Shown here piece after piece: positions 1 through 5,688 of a DNA stretch of 6,099 nucleotides; the stretch's first letter is position 1; every line of letters begins with the position of its first letter. Made by a program: the position numbers and the translations under genes. Origin of the DNA: Actinomycetota bacterium. Lineage in GTDB: Bacteria; Actinomycetota; Actinomycetes; Streptosporangiales; Streptosporangiaceae. Under the pieces are notes generated by a model that had not been told where the DNA came from, made no database searches, and worked only from the letters and a program-made list of their open reading frames with translations. The DNA lies in the NCBI GenBank assembly GCA_003242605.1, contig QGUZ01000307.1:1-6099 (forward strand), in the 5' to 3' direction.

Positions 1-7
1 AAACGAA

Positions 8-22
8 TAGGAAAGTTTCCTA
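8..22. promoter_or_regulatory. Palindromic operator upstream of ngcE (ROK-repressor-like)
   Basis: The sequence TAGGAAAGTTTCCTA has two perfect 7-base arms around one central G. It lies 27 bases upstream of the ngcE start codon, in an AT-rich island within very GC-rich DNA. Position and symmetry fit a repressor operator that overlaps the start of the transcript or the promoter. From memory, AGGAAA-N-TTTCCT palindromes of this kind occur upstream of sugar-uptake and glycoside-hydrolase genes in actinobacteria and are linked to ROK-family (NagC/XylR-like) regulators. That link is inference here, since no regulator gene is in the window. It does not match the DasR site (TGGTCTAGACCA-like). The -35 region lies off the window edge and no -10 can be assigned with confidence. 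Confidence 0.6.
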
Positions 23-37
23 ATTGATCCGCCCCCT

Positions 38-44
38 GGGAGGG
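38..44 (+). promoter_or_regulatory. Ribosome binding site of ngcE
   Basis: GGGAGGG lies five bases before the ATG at 50. This strong Shine-Dalgarno match fixes the start of ngcE and excludes the other-frame ATG at 24, which precedes it. Confidence 0.8.
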
Positions 45-49
45 TTGGC

Positions 50-1495
50 ATGTCCCACACCGCCGACACGCCGGGCGCCATCACCCGGCGGCAGCTCTTC
101 CGCCGCATCGGCCTCACCGCGCTCGCCGCCGGTCCCGCCGCCGGTCTGCTCAACGCGTGCGCCACCAGCGGCGGCGGGGCGGCTCCCGCGGCGTCCGGCA
201 GCCCGGCCGCGACCTCCGCGTCGAACCCGCTCGGCGTGGACCCGGCCAAGCCGCTGGAGGTCGTGATCTTCAAGGGCGGCCTCGGCGACGAGTACGCCAC
301 CGAGGTCCACGAGCCGATGTACAAGCGGATGTACCCGCAGGCGGAGATCAAGCACGTCGCCACCCAGCAGATCGCGCAGACGCTGCAGCCGCGGTTCGCC
401 AGCGGCGACGTGCCGGACATGATCTCCAACGCGGGCGCCGACCTCATGGACGAGGGCGCGCTGGTCTCCGAGGGCCAGCTGCTCGACCTCACCCCGCTGT
501 TCGAGGCGCCCTCGCTCGACGACCCGAGCAAGAAGGTCCGCGACACCCTGCTGCCCGGCACCGTCGAGGCCGGCCTGATCCAGGGCAAGCCGTACGTGCT
601 CAAGTACGTCACCTCGACGTACGGCATGTGGTACGACGCCAACCTCTTCGCCGAGAAGGGGTGGACCCCGCCGAAGACCTTCGACGAGTTCAAGGACTTC
701 TGCGAGACCGCCAAGAGCGCCGGCATCGTGCCGTACGCGTACGCAGGCAAGAACGCCGCCTACTACCAGTACTGGATGATCCTCATCTCGGCGGCGAAGA
801 TCGGCGGCAACAAGGTGCTGATCGACATCGACAACCTCGCCGACGGCGCGTGGACCGCCGAGCCGGTACGGCAGGCCGCCGCGGCCTGGGCGGAGATCGG
901 CCCGTACATGGGCAAGTCGTTCGAGGGCCTCATCCACACCGAGGTGCAGACCCGGCAGAACCAGGGCAAGATCGCCTTCTACCCGTCCGGCTCCTGGCTG
1001 GAGAACGAACAGAAGAGCAACACCCCGCCGAACTTCGCCTACGCGGTCGCCCCCACCCCCAGCGTGACCGCGAACGACGCCATGCCGTACGAGGCGATCC
1101 GGGTCGCACCGGGCGAGGACTACATCGTGCCGGCGCAGGCGAAGAACCCGCAGGGCGGCCTGGAGTACCTGCGGATCATGCTCTCCAAGGAGGGCGCGCG
1201 CGGCTTCACCGAGAAGTCCGGCAACTTCACCGTGGTGGTGGGCGCGACCGACGGCCTGGAGCTCTCCCCCGGCAACAAGAGCGTCGCCGAGGCGCAGAAG
1301 GCCGCCGGGCAGAACATCGTCACCTACTCGCTGTTCGAGTCCTGGTACAAGGAGCTCGAGACCGAGCTGCGCAAGCAGACCAACGCCCTGATGTTCGGCC
1401 GGATCAGCGCGGACGAGTTCTGCGAGCGGATGCAGGCCGCGGCGGACAAGACCAAGAACGACGACTCCATCACCAAGCAGCAGCGGAGCGTCTGA
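50..1495 (+). CDS. ngcE: N-acetylglucosamine/chitobiose ABC transporter substrate-binding lipoprotein NgcE
   Basis: This is the extracellular sugar-binding component of an ABC importer for N-acetylglucosamine and N,N'-diacetylchitobiose (481 residues, normal for the family). It should be anchored to the outer face of the membrane by lipid. The N-terminus has a twin-arginine-like motif (TRRQLFR, residues 12-18), a hydrophobic stretch at about 20-34 and a lipobox LNAC with the lipidated Cys at 37, so export is probably by Tat. An Ala/Ser/Gly-rich linker follows to about residue 60. The mature protein carries many stretches I recognise from Streptomyces NgcE: NPLGVD, EVVIFKGGLGDEYATEVHEP, LQPRFASGDVP, IAFYPSGSWLE, MPYEAIR, YLRIMLSK and TNALMFGR. 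These separate it from generic solute-binding proteins. The start is set by the GGGAGGG ribosome binding site. It is first in an operon with ngcF and ngcG and sits just behind a palindromic operator. Recognition of the family is firm; the exact ligand preference is inferred from it. Confidence 0.93.
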   Translation: MSHTADTPGAITRRQLFRRIGLTALAAGPAAGLLNACATSGGGAAPAASGSPAATSASNPLGVDPAKPLEVVIFKGGLGDEYATEVHEPMYKRMYPQAEIKHVATQQIAQTLQPRFASGDVPDMISNAGADLMDEGALVSEGQLLDLTPLFEAPSLDDPSKKVRDTLLPGTVEAGLIQGKPYVLKYVTSTYGMWYDANLFAEKGWTPPKTFDEFKDFCETAKSAGIVPYAYAGKNAAYYQYWMILISAAKIGGNKVLIDIDNLADGAWTAEPVRQAAAAWAEIGPYMGKSFEGLIHTEVQTRQNQGKIAFYPSGSWLENEQKSNTPPNFAYAVAPTPSVTANDAMPYEAIRVAPGEDYIVPAQAKNPQGGLEYLRIMLSKEGARGFTEKSGNFTVVVGATDGLELSPGNKSVAEAQKAAGQNIVTYSLFESWYKELETELRKQTNALMFGRISADEFCERMQAAADKTKNDDSITKQQRSV

Positions 1496-1561
1496 GTGAG
1501 CAACGCGAGCCTGGGCGTCGCGGCCCGCGGGCGGGCGGCGGCCGCGAGGGAGGTGTGCTGA
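1496..1561 (+). CDS. Possible 21-codon leader ORF between ngcE and ngcF
   Basis: A GTG directly follows the ngcE TGA, and GGAG at 1485-1488 gives it a plausible ribosome binding site seven bases upstream. The frame reads MSNASLGVAARGRAAAARE, then Val-Cys, and stops at TGA 1559-1561. This frame is the ngcF frame: only one GCC codon separates the TGA from the ngcF GTG at 1565. It could be a translated leader that couples ngcF to ngcE. It could instead be the remains of a longer ngcF N-terminus cut off by a stop or an indel, or chance. Ala/Arg-rich text like this is common in GC-rich DNA. No known product is recognised. Confidence 0.3.
   Translation: MSNASLGVAARGRAAAAREVC
1518..1547 (+). promoter_or_regulatory. 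Intercistronic hairpin in front of the ngcF ribosome binding site
   Basis: TCGCGGCC (1518-1525) and GGCCGCGA (1540-1547) form an 8-bp perfect stem with a 14-base G/C-only loop. The base of the stem touches the GGGAGG ribosome binding site at 1548-1553. It lies between the binding-protein gene and the permease genes. In many sugar importers, hairpins at this place lower permease expression or stabilise the upstream mRNA. That role is inferred from position; there is no U-run to make it a classical terminator. Confidence 0.4.
1548..1553 (+). promoter_or_regulatory. Ribosome binding site of ngcF
   Basis: GGGAGG lies 11 bases before the GTG at 1565, a rather long spacing. The in-frame TGA at 1559-1561 excludes any earlier ngcF start. 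The closer GTGs at 1553 and 1555 are in other frames. Confidence 0.6.
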
Positions 1562-1564
1562 GCC

Positions 1565-2476
1565 GTGCGGCATGGCAAGTACCCGTTCATCATCGGGTTC
1601 CTCGCGGCCCCGCTGATCCTCTACGTCGTCTTCGTGATCAGCCCGTACCTCCAGGCGTTCTACATCGCGATGACCGACTGGAGGGGCATCACCGCGAGCC
1701 CGAACTTCACCGGGCTCGACAACTTCGCCCGGCTGCTCGAGGACGAGGTGTTCTGGGCCGCGGTACGCCACCACATCGTGCTGCTGGTCGCGATGCCGCT
1801 GCTCACCATCGCGATCGCGCTGTTCTTCGCGTACCTGCTCAACCTCGGCGGCGGCAGCCGCGGCGGGCGCATGAACGGCGTCGCCGGGTCGGGCTTCTAC
1901 CGGGTGGTGTTCTTCTTCCCGCAGGTCCTGGCGGTGGCGATCGTCGGCGTGCTGTTCCAGGCGATCTACCGCCCGGACGAGAGCGGCGTGATCAACGGGG
2001 TGCTCGCCCGGTTCGGGATCGAGCCGGTCGGGTGGCTCACCAACCCGGACATCGCGCTGTGGTCGATCATCGCCGTGATGGTCTGGCAGGCGGTCGGCTT
2101 CTACGTGGTGCTGTTCTCCGCCGGCATGTCGGCGATCCCGAAGGACGTGTTCGAGGCGGCTGCGCTCGACGGGGCCGGCCGGTTCCGGATGTTCTTCTCG
2201 ATCACGCTGCCGCTGCTGTGGGACACCCTCCAGGTCGGCTGGGTCTACCTCGGCATCGCCGCGTTCGACGGGTTCGCGCTGGTCCAGGTGCTCTCGGTGG
2301 ACCGGGGCGGCCCGGACAACGCGACCACGGTGCTGCCGCTGGAGATCTGGCGGAACGCGTTCAACTTCTCCAAGTACGGCTACGCGTCCGCGATGGGTGT
2401 GGCGCTGTTCTTCATGACGATCACCTTCGCGGTGCTGACGTTGCGCGTGACCCGGCGCGAGAGGATCGAGTACTGA
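1565..2476 (+). CDS. ngcF: N-acetylglucosamine/chitobiose ABC transporter permease NgcF
   Basis: This is an inner-membrane permease of the MalF-like class, 303 residues, one half of the transmembrane channel of the NgcEFG importer. Six hydrophobic segments can be picked out at about residues 8-30, 71-93, 117-136, 165-187, 222-245 and 274-294. The cytoplasmic EAA loop that docks the ATPase reads EAAALDGAGRFRMFFSITLP (residues 197-216), with the conserved Glu-Ala-Ala, Gly203 and Leu-Pro. The N-terminus (RHGKYPFIIGFLAAPLILY) resembles Streptomyces NgcF. The GTG start is forced by the TGA six bases upstream. Relatives may have a longer N-terminal tail, so a shortened start is possible. It follows ngcE by 69 bases and its last base is shared with the ngcG start codon (TGATG), which suggests coupled translation. 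No ATPase gene is nearby. Confidence 0.9.
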   Translation: MRHGKYPFIIGFLAAPLILYVVFVISPYLQAFYIAMTDWRGITASPNFTGLDNFARLLEDEVFWAAVRHHIVLLVAMPLLTIAIALFFAYLLNLGGGSRGGRMNGVAGSGFYRVVFFFPQVLAVAIVGVLFQAIYRPDESGVINGVLARFGIEPVGWLTNPDIALWSIIAVMVWQAVGFYVVLFSAGMSAIPKDVFEAAALDGAGRFRMFFSITLPLLWDTLQVGWVYLGIAAFDGFALVQVLSVDRGGPDNATTVLPLEIWRNAFNFSKYGYASAMGVALFFMTITFAVLTLRVTRRERIEY

Positions 2477-3387
2477 TGGCGACCCCATCCTCGACGGCGA
2501 CCCAGGCGACACCGGCCGTGGCCGCGGCGGCCACGGACCGGCGAGGGCGCGGCGGCGGGCCGGGCGTGTGGGGCGTGCTCGCGCACATCGCCCTGGCCGT
2601 CTGGGCGATTTTGATCATCTTCCCGGTGCTGTGGACGTTCCTGGCGTCGTTCAAGACGAACGCGGAGATCTTCGGCGACCCGCTCACCCTGCCGTCGAGC
2701 TTCGCGTTCGACGCCTGGGTCCGTGCCTGGGACAAGGCGCACATCGGCCAGTACATGTGGAACACCGTGGTCGTGGTGGCGCTGTCCACCGCGGGCACGA
2801 TGCTGCTCGGCTCGATGGCCGCCTACGTGCTCGCCCGGTACGAGTTCCCCGGCAACCGGATCATCTACCTGCTGTTCGTCTCCGGGCTGGCGTTCCCGGT
2901 GTTCCTCGCGCTGGTGCCGCTGTTCTTCGTGGTGCGCAACATCGGGCTGCTCGGCACGCACGCGGGCGTGATCCTCGTCTACATCGCCTACTCGCTGCCG
3001 TTCACGGTGTTCTTCCTCACCGCGTTCTTCAAGAGCCTGCCCACCTCGGTGGCCGAGGCGGCGATGCTCGACGGGTGCTCGCACACCCGCACGTTCTTCC
3101 AGATCATGCTGCCGATGGCGAAGCCGGGCCTGGTCAGCATCACGATCTTCAACATCCTCGGGCAGTGGAACCAGTACCTGCTGCCGATCGTGCTGCTGCC
3201 CGGCAACGTCGAGGACAAGTGGCTGATCACCCAGGGCATCGCGAACATCTCGACGAACGCGGGCTACGAGGCCGACTGGCCGGGCCTGTTCGCGGGGCTG
3301 AGCATCACCGTGGTGCCGATGGTGATCGTCTACATCATCTTCCAGCGGCAGATCCAGTCCGGCCTCACCTCGGGAGCGGTCAAGTAG
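2476..3387 (+). CDS. ngcG: N-acetylglucosamine/chitobiose ABC transporter permease NgcG
   Basis: This is the second permease of the importer, of the MalG-like class, 303 residues. The first 30 residues are Ala/Thr/Pro/Gly-rich and probably disordered in the cytoplasm. Hydrophobic segments follow at about 33-58, 95-120, 128-152, 160-184, 217-242 and 268-290. The ATPase-docking EAA loop is EAAMLDGCSHTRTFFQIMLP (residues 194-213). The end of the protein (IIFQRQIQSGLTSGAVK) is the usual MalG-type C-terminus. The start is the ATG at 2476, which overlaps the ngcF stop by one base; GAGAGG at 2459-2464 can serve as the ribosome binding site. The same frame stays open upstream to position 157, but that stretch is a shadow of ngcE and ngcF and does not belong to the protein. 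It is the last gene of the operon and is followed by a strong hairpin. Confidence 0.92.
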   Translation: MATPSSTATQATPAVAAAATDRRGRGGGPGVWGVLAHIALAVWAILIIFPVLWTFLASFKTNAEIFGDPLTLPSSFAFDAWVRAWDKAHIGQYMWNTVVVVALSTAGTMLLGSMAAYVLARYEFPGNRIIYLLFVSGLAFPVFLALVPLFFVVRNIGLLGTHAGVILVYIAYSLPFTVFFLTAFFKSLPTSVAEAAMLDGCSHTRTFFQIMLPMAKPGLVSITIFNILGQWNQYLLPIVLLPGNVEDKWLITQGIANISTNAGYEADWPGLFAGLSITVVPMVIVYIIFQRQIQSGLTSGAVK

Positions 3388-3418
3388 CCGCCCGCGCGCC
3401 CCGGCCCGCGCGGGCGGC
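3387..3418. terminator. GC hairpin between convergent ngcG and hydrolase genes
   Basis: An 11-bp perfect G/C stem (CCGCCCGCGCG at 3388-3398 with CGCGCGGGCGG at 3407-3417) encloses the 8-base loop CCCCGGCC. One further pair forms with the last base of the ngcG stop codon (3387 with 3418). It lies in the 58-base gap between two convergent genes and can act in both directions. There is no T-run, which is common for actinobacterial terminators. Confidence 0.65.
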
Positions 3419-3430
3419 CGCTCGCCCGGG

Positions 3431-3454
3431 GTGTCACCCGGCGTGTCACCCTGC
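3431..3454. repeat. Tandem 12-bp repeat carrying the hydrolase stop codon
   Basis: GTGTCACCCGGC (3431-3442) is followed at once by GTGTCACCCTGC (3443-3454); the two units differ at one base. Read on the minus strand, each unit holds a TGA in the same frame, so the hydrolase gene ends in TGA (3448-3446) with a second in-frame TGA 12 bases on (3436-3434). The unit matches the linker repeat unit GTGTTGCCCGGC near the other end of the same gene at 10 of 12 bases. Confidence 0.6.
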
Positions 3455-5560
3455 CTCCAGCACCTCCACCTCGTCCGCGGGCACGAACGCGTACCGGTGG
3501 TTGAAGTGGATGAGGTGGAAGGTGCGCGAACCGGTGTAGAGCGTGCGGTCACCGGGGGCCGAGGCGTCGTGGTGGGCCGCGTAGTACACGTCCGCCTCGA
3601 AGGTGTCGATCAGCGCGTACGCCTGGCCGGCCGGGATCTCGTACCGGTCGTACGGCCCCGGCACCCGCCCCCGGCCCCAGGTCCATTTCGCCACGTGCGG
3701 CGGCAGCTCCTCGGCCTCCGGGAACGGCCGGCCGTACACCGAGGCGGACTCCAGGCCGGCGCGCGGGGTGACGTACGCCCCCGCGGTGGGGACGAGCACC
3801 GGGTTGTCGGCCGGGTTCTTCAGCCAGGCGAGGCGGCCGCCGTACCAGATCGCCACCCAGTCGCCGGCCCGCTCGGCGACCACGAACCGCTGGCCGGTCG
3901 AGGCGCGGGCGCCCCAGTCGCCGTACCGGTTCGTGCCCGGCCCGCCATTCGGGTGCAGGTAGGGGTCGGCGACGAGCGGGGCGTCGTCGCGGGGCGCGGT
4001 GCGCAGCATCACCGCGCTCGACGGCCGGGGCGGGGCCGCGCCGCACTTGCCGCCGTCCTTCGGCTCGTTCTTCGGCACGCAGCCGGAGAACACCAGCCGG
4101 TTCCGCTTGAAGCTGGGGCGGATGGTGACGAGCTCGGAGTCCGGCCCGGCGGTGGCGCGGATCGGCGCGCCGAGCAGCTTGAAGAAGTACGCCCAGTTCC
4201 AGTACGGGCCGGGGTCGTGGTGCATCGCCCGCACGCCCTTGCCCGAGTCGGCCGGGACGTTGTCGTGGCCGAGGATGTGGCCGCGGTCGAGCGGGATGTC
4301 GTACCGCTCGGCGAGGTAGCGCACCAGCCGCGCGGTCGACCGGTACATGCGCTCGGTGAACCAGCGGCCGCCGCGGCTCGCCCAGCCCTCCTGCTCGATG
4401 CCGATCGAGTGCGAGTTGATCCACCAGTTGCCCGCGTGCCAGGCCACGTGCCGCACGTCGAGCGCCTGGTCGATCTTGCCGTCCTTGGACCGCACCAGGT
4501 AGTGCCAGCTCGCGCAGTACTTCGGGCTGCGCGGCAGCGCCCGGGTGCGCTTGTAGGACGTCTCGGTGTCGTGCAGCACGATGAACCGGATGAACGAGTC
4601 CTTCGGCCGCCGCGCCGAGACGTAATTGCAGAAGCTCGCCGGGTCGTCCGGGTCGAGCCGGGTGTACGCGGTCTCGATCACGCCGCAGGCCAGGCCCGGC
4701 GGGCACTGGGCGGCGCGCTTGCGCTTGGGCGGCCGCAGCCGGAACGCGGCGAGCCGCCCCGGGTCGGGCCTCACGTCCGGGCGGGCGCGCAGCTCGACGC
4801 GCTGGCCGTCATCGGTGGTCCTCCGCACTCCCTGTCGGATCGTCCGATACACATCATCGGCGAAGGCGCGGGCCTCGTGCGGGTACGACGTGGCCGCCCA
4901 GCGCACCACCGCGGGATACCAGGCGCCGATGTCGCCCGCGGGCGGGGGGCCGCCGCGCGTCTCGCGGGCGTACCGGGCGAGCAGCGCGGCCCCGGCGCGG
5001 ATGTTCGCCCGGTCGTCGGTGAGCACCCGGCGCAGCGGGAGGCCCGCCAGCCGGGCCGCGGCGCCCGCCGTGGAGGCCGGGGCGAAGCCCTCGCCGCGGG
5101 TGTCCGACAGATCCGCGTGGACCAGGTGCATCGGCCCGTACCCGCCGGCGACGGACGGCTCGCCGGCGTGGTGCTCCCAGCGGGACTCGTGGTAGGCGAC
5201 GGCGAGCAGCACCTCGACCGGCACGCCGAACTCGGCCGCGGCCGCCTCGAACGCCCGCTGCCGCTCGGTGCCGGTCCGCCCCGGCTCGGCCCGTCCGGCG
5301 GCGACCGGCCCCGTGTCGATCGACGTGTCGGCCGGCGTGTTGCCCGGCGTGTTGCCCGGCCCCTTGATCGGCCCGTTGACCGGCCCGTTGATCGACGCCG
5401 CGCCCGCCGCCGGCCGTGCCGTACCGGCCTCCGCGCCGGGCGGCGGCGCGGCGATGCCGCCCGCGATCCCCGTCATGATCCCGGCCGCGGCACCGGCCGT
5501 CACCCGTACCACGGTCCGCAGCCGCCTCGTCGCTCCACGATCCGTTCTGCGCACGCCCAC
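3446..5560 (-). CDS. Secreted two-domain peptidoglycan hydrolase (lysozyme-like plus N-acetylmuramoyl-L-alanine amidase)
   Basis: This is a 704-residue exported cell-wall hydrolase. Residues 1-45 are a signal peptide: Arg-rich start, hydrophobic core at about 19-38. Residues 56-85 are a linker of tetrapeptide repeats (NGP/NTP type). Residues about 98-245 look like a lysozyme/lytic-transglycosylase domain, with YHESRWE (candidate catalytic Glu125), GYGPMHL (141-146 region) and NIRAGAALLARY. After a basic linker (274-283), residues about 293-465 are a zinc-dependent amidase_2 domain that would cut the MurNAc-L-Ala bond. It has LHDTE (His330), SWHYLV (His353), HVAWHAGN, SIGIEQEG (Glu389), GHDNV (His432) and HHDPG (Asp449). 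Residues about 515-583 and 590-702 look like SH3-type wall-binding modules. Six Cys (286, 292, 311, 349, 494, 506) could pair outside the cell. The start is GTG at 5560; a TGA six bases upstream excludes earlier starts, and GTG at 5554 is an alternative. No ribosome binding site is visible. It is convergent to ngcG and divergent from the aldolase gene. Confidence 0.85.
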   Translation of the reverse strand: MGVRRTDRGATRRLRTVVRVTAGAAAGIMTGIAGGIAAPPPGAEAGTARPAAGAASINGPVNGPIKGPGNTPGNTPADTSIDTGPVAAGRAEPGRTGTERQRAFEAAAAEFGVPVEVLLAVAYHESRWEHHAGEPSVAGGYGPMHLVHADLSDTRGEGFAPASTAGAAARLAGLPLRRVLTDDRANIRAGAALLARYARETRGGPPPAGDIGAWYPAVVRWAATSYPHEARAFADDVYRTIRQGVRRTTDDGQRVELRARPDVRPDPGRLAAFRLRPPKRKRAAQCPPGLACGVIETAYTRLDPDDPASFCNYVSARRPKDSFIRFIVLHDTETSYKRTRALPRSPKYCASWHYLVRSKDGKIDQALDVRHVAWHAGNWWINSHSIGIEQEGWASRGGRWFTERMYRSTARLVRYLAERYDIPLDRGHILGHDNVPADSGKGVRAMHHDPGPYWNWAYFFKLLGAPIRATAGPDSELVTIRPSFKRNRLVFSGCVPKNEPKDGGKCGAAPPRPSSAVMLRTAPRDDAPLVADPYLHPNGGPGTNRYGDWGARASTGQRFVVAERAGDWVAIWYGGRLAWLKNPADNPVLVPTAGAYVTPRAGLESASVYGRPFPEAEELPPHVAKWTWGRGRVPGPYDRYEIPAGQAYALIDTFEADVYYAAHHDASAPGDRTLYTGSRTFHLIHFNHRYAFVPADEVEVLEAG
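5313..5396 (-). repeat. Seven-unit 12-bp minisatellite coding the hydrolase linker
   Basis: Seven consecutive 12-bp units run without gaps. Plus-strand units in order: GTGTCGATCGAC, GTGTCGGCCGGC, GTGTTGCCCGGC twice, CCCTTGATCGGC, CCGTTGACCGGC and CCGTTGATCGAC. In the protein they give four-residue units (INGP, VNGP, IKGP, GNTP, GNTP, ADTS, IDTG) at about residues 57-84, between the signal peptide and the first catalytic domain. Two adjacent units are identical at DNA level, so copy number may be variable between strains. Confidence 0.8.
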
Positions 5561-5648
5561 AAGTCAGGCAAATTCACGGCGGAACCGGCGGTATCTGCGG
5601 AACGCGCCTCGTGACTCTTTGTGTGATCCATGACCCGACTTGATCGGA

Positions 5649-5677
5649 TTGTCGCGGGCGAGGGCTCGGTCTACGGT
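5649..5677 (+). promoter_or_regulatory. Sigma-70-like promoter of the aldolase gene
   Basis: TTGTCG (5649-5654) and TACGGT (5672-5677) are separated by 17 bases, the optimal spacing. Transcription should begin near 5683-5686. The possible starts are GTG 5686, ATG 5689 and ATG 5692, so the mRNA would have almost no 5' leader. No Shine-Dalgarno sequence lies before the start, which agrees with leaderless translation, common in actinobacteria. The rest of the 128-base divergent region (5561-5688) shows no clear operator and no convincing promoter for the minus-strand hydrolase. Confidence 0.5.
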
Positions 5678-5688
5678 TTCCTGGCGTG

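Noticed and set aside
157..2475. Open frame continuing upstream of ngcG through ngcE and ngcF
   Set aside because: The ngcG protein begins at ATG 2476 by homology and by overlap with the ngcF stop; the upstream text is an Arg/Gly-rich shadow.
20..2512. 830-codon open frame on the minus strand opposite ngcE and ngcF
   Set aside because: Its protein is Arg/His/Gly/Val-rich with no recognisable domain, as expected antisense to GC-biased codons. The plus-strand genes match a known family along their whole length.
4833..4845. Inverted repeat TCGGATCGTCCGA
   Set aside because: It lies inside the hydrolase coding region, has only 5-bp arms, and such sequences are frequent in GC-rich genes.
3431..5614. 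727-codon plus-strand frame opposite the hydrolase gene
   Set aside because: It is a low-complexity Arg/Val/Gly/Pro shadow. The minus strand has a signal peptide and conserved catalytic motifs.
5500..5631. 43-codon minus-strand frame starting MDHTKSHEARSADTAG that overlaps the hydrolase start
   Set aside because: It has no ribosome binding site and no recognisable motif, and it runs out of phase into the signal-peptide region. It could be chance in the less GC-rich intergenic stretch.
5561..5688. Possible c-di-AMP (ydaO-type) riboswitch ahead of the wall hydrolase, as such riboswitches often control these enzymes in actinobacteria
   Set aside because: The space is too short for the usual element plus expression platform, and I could not find its conserved blocks. 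Only short GCGGAAC direct repeats are seen.
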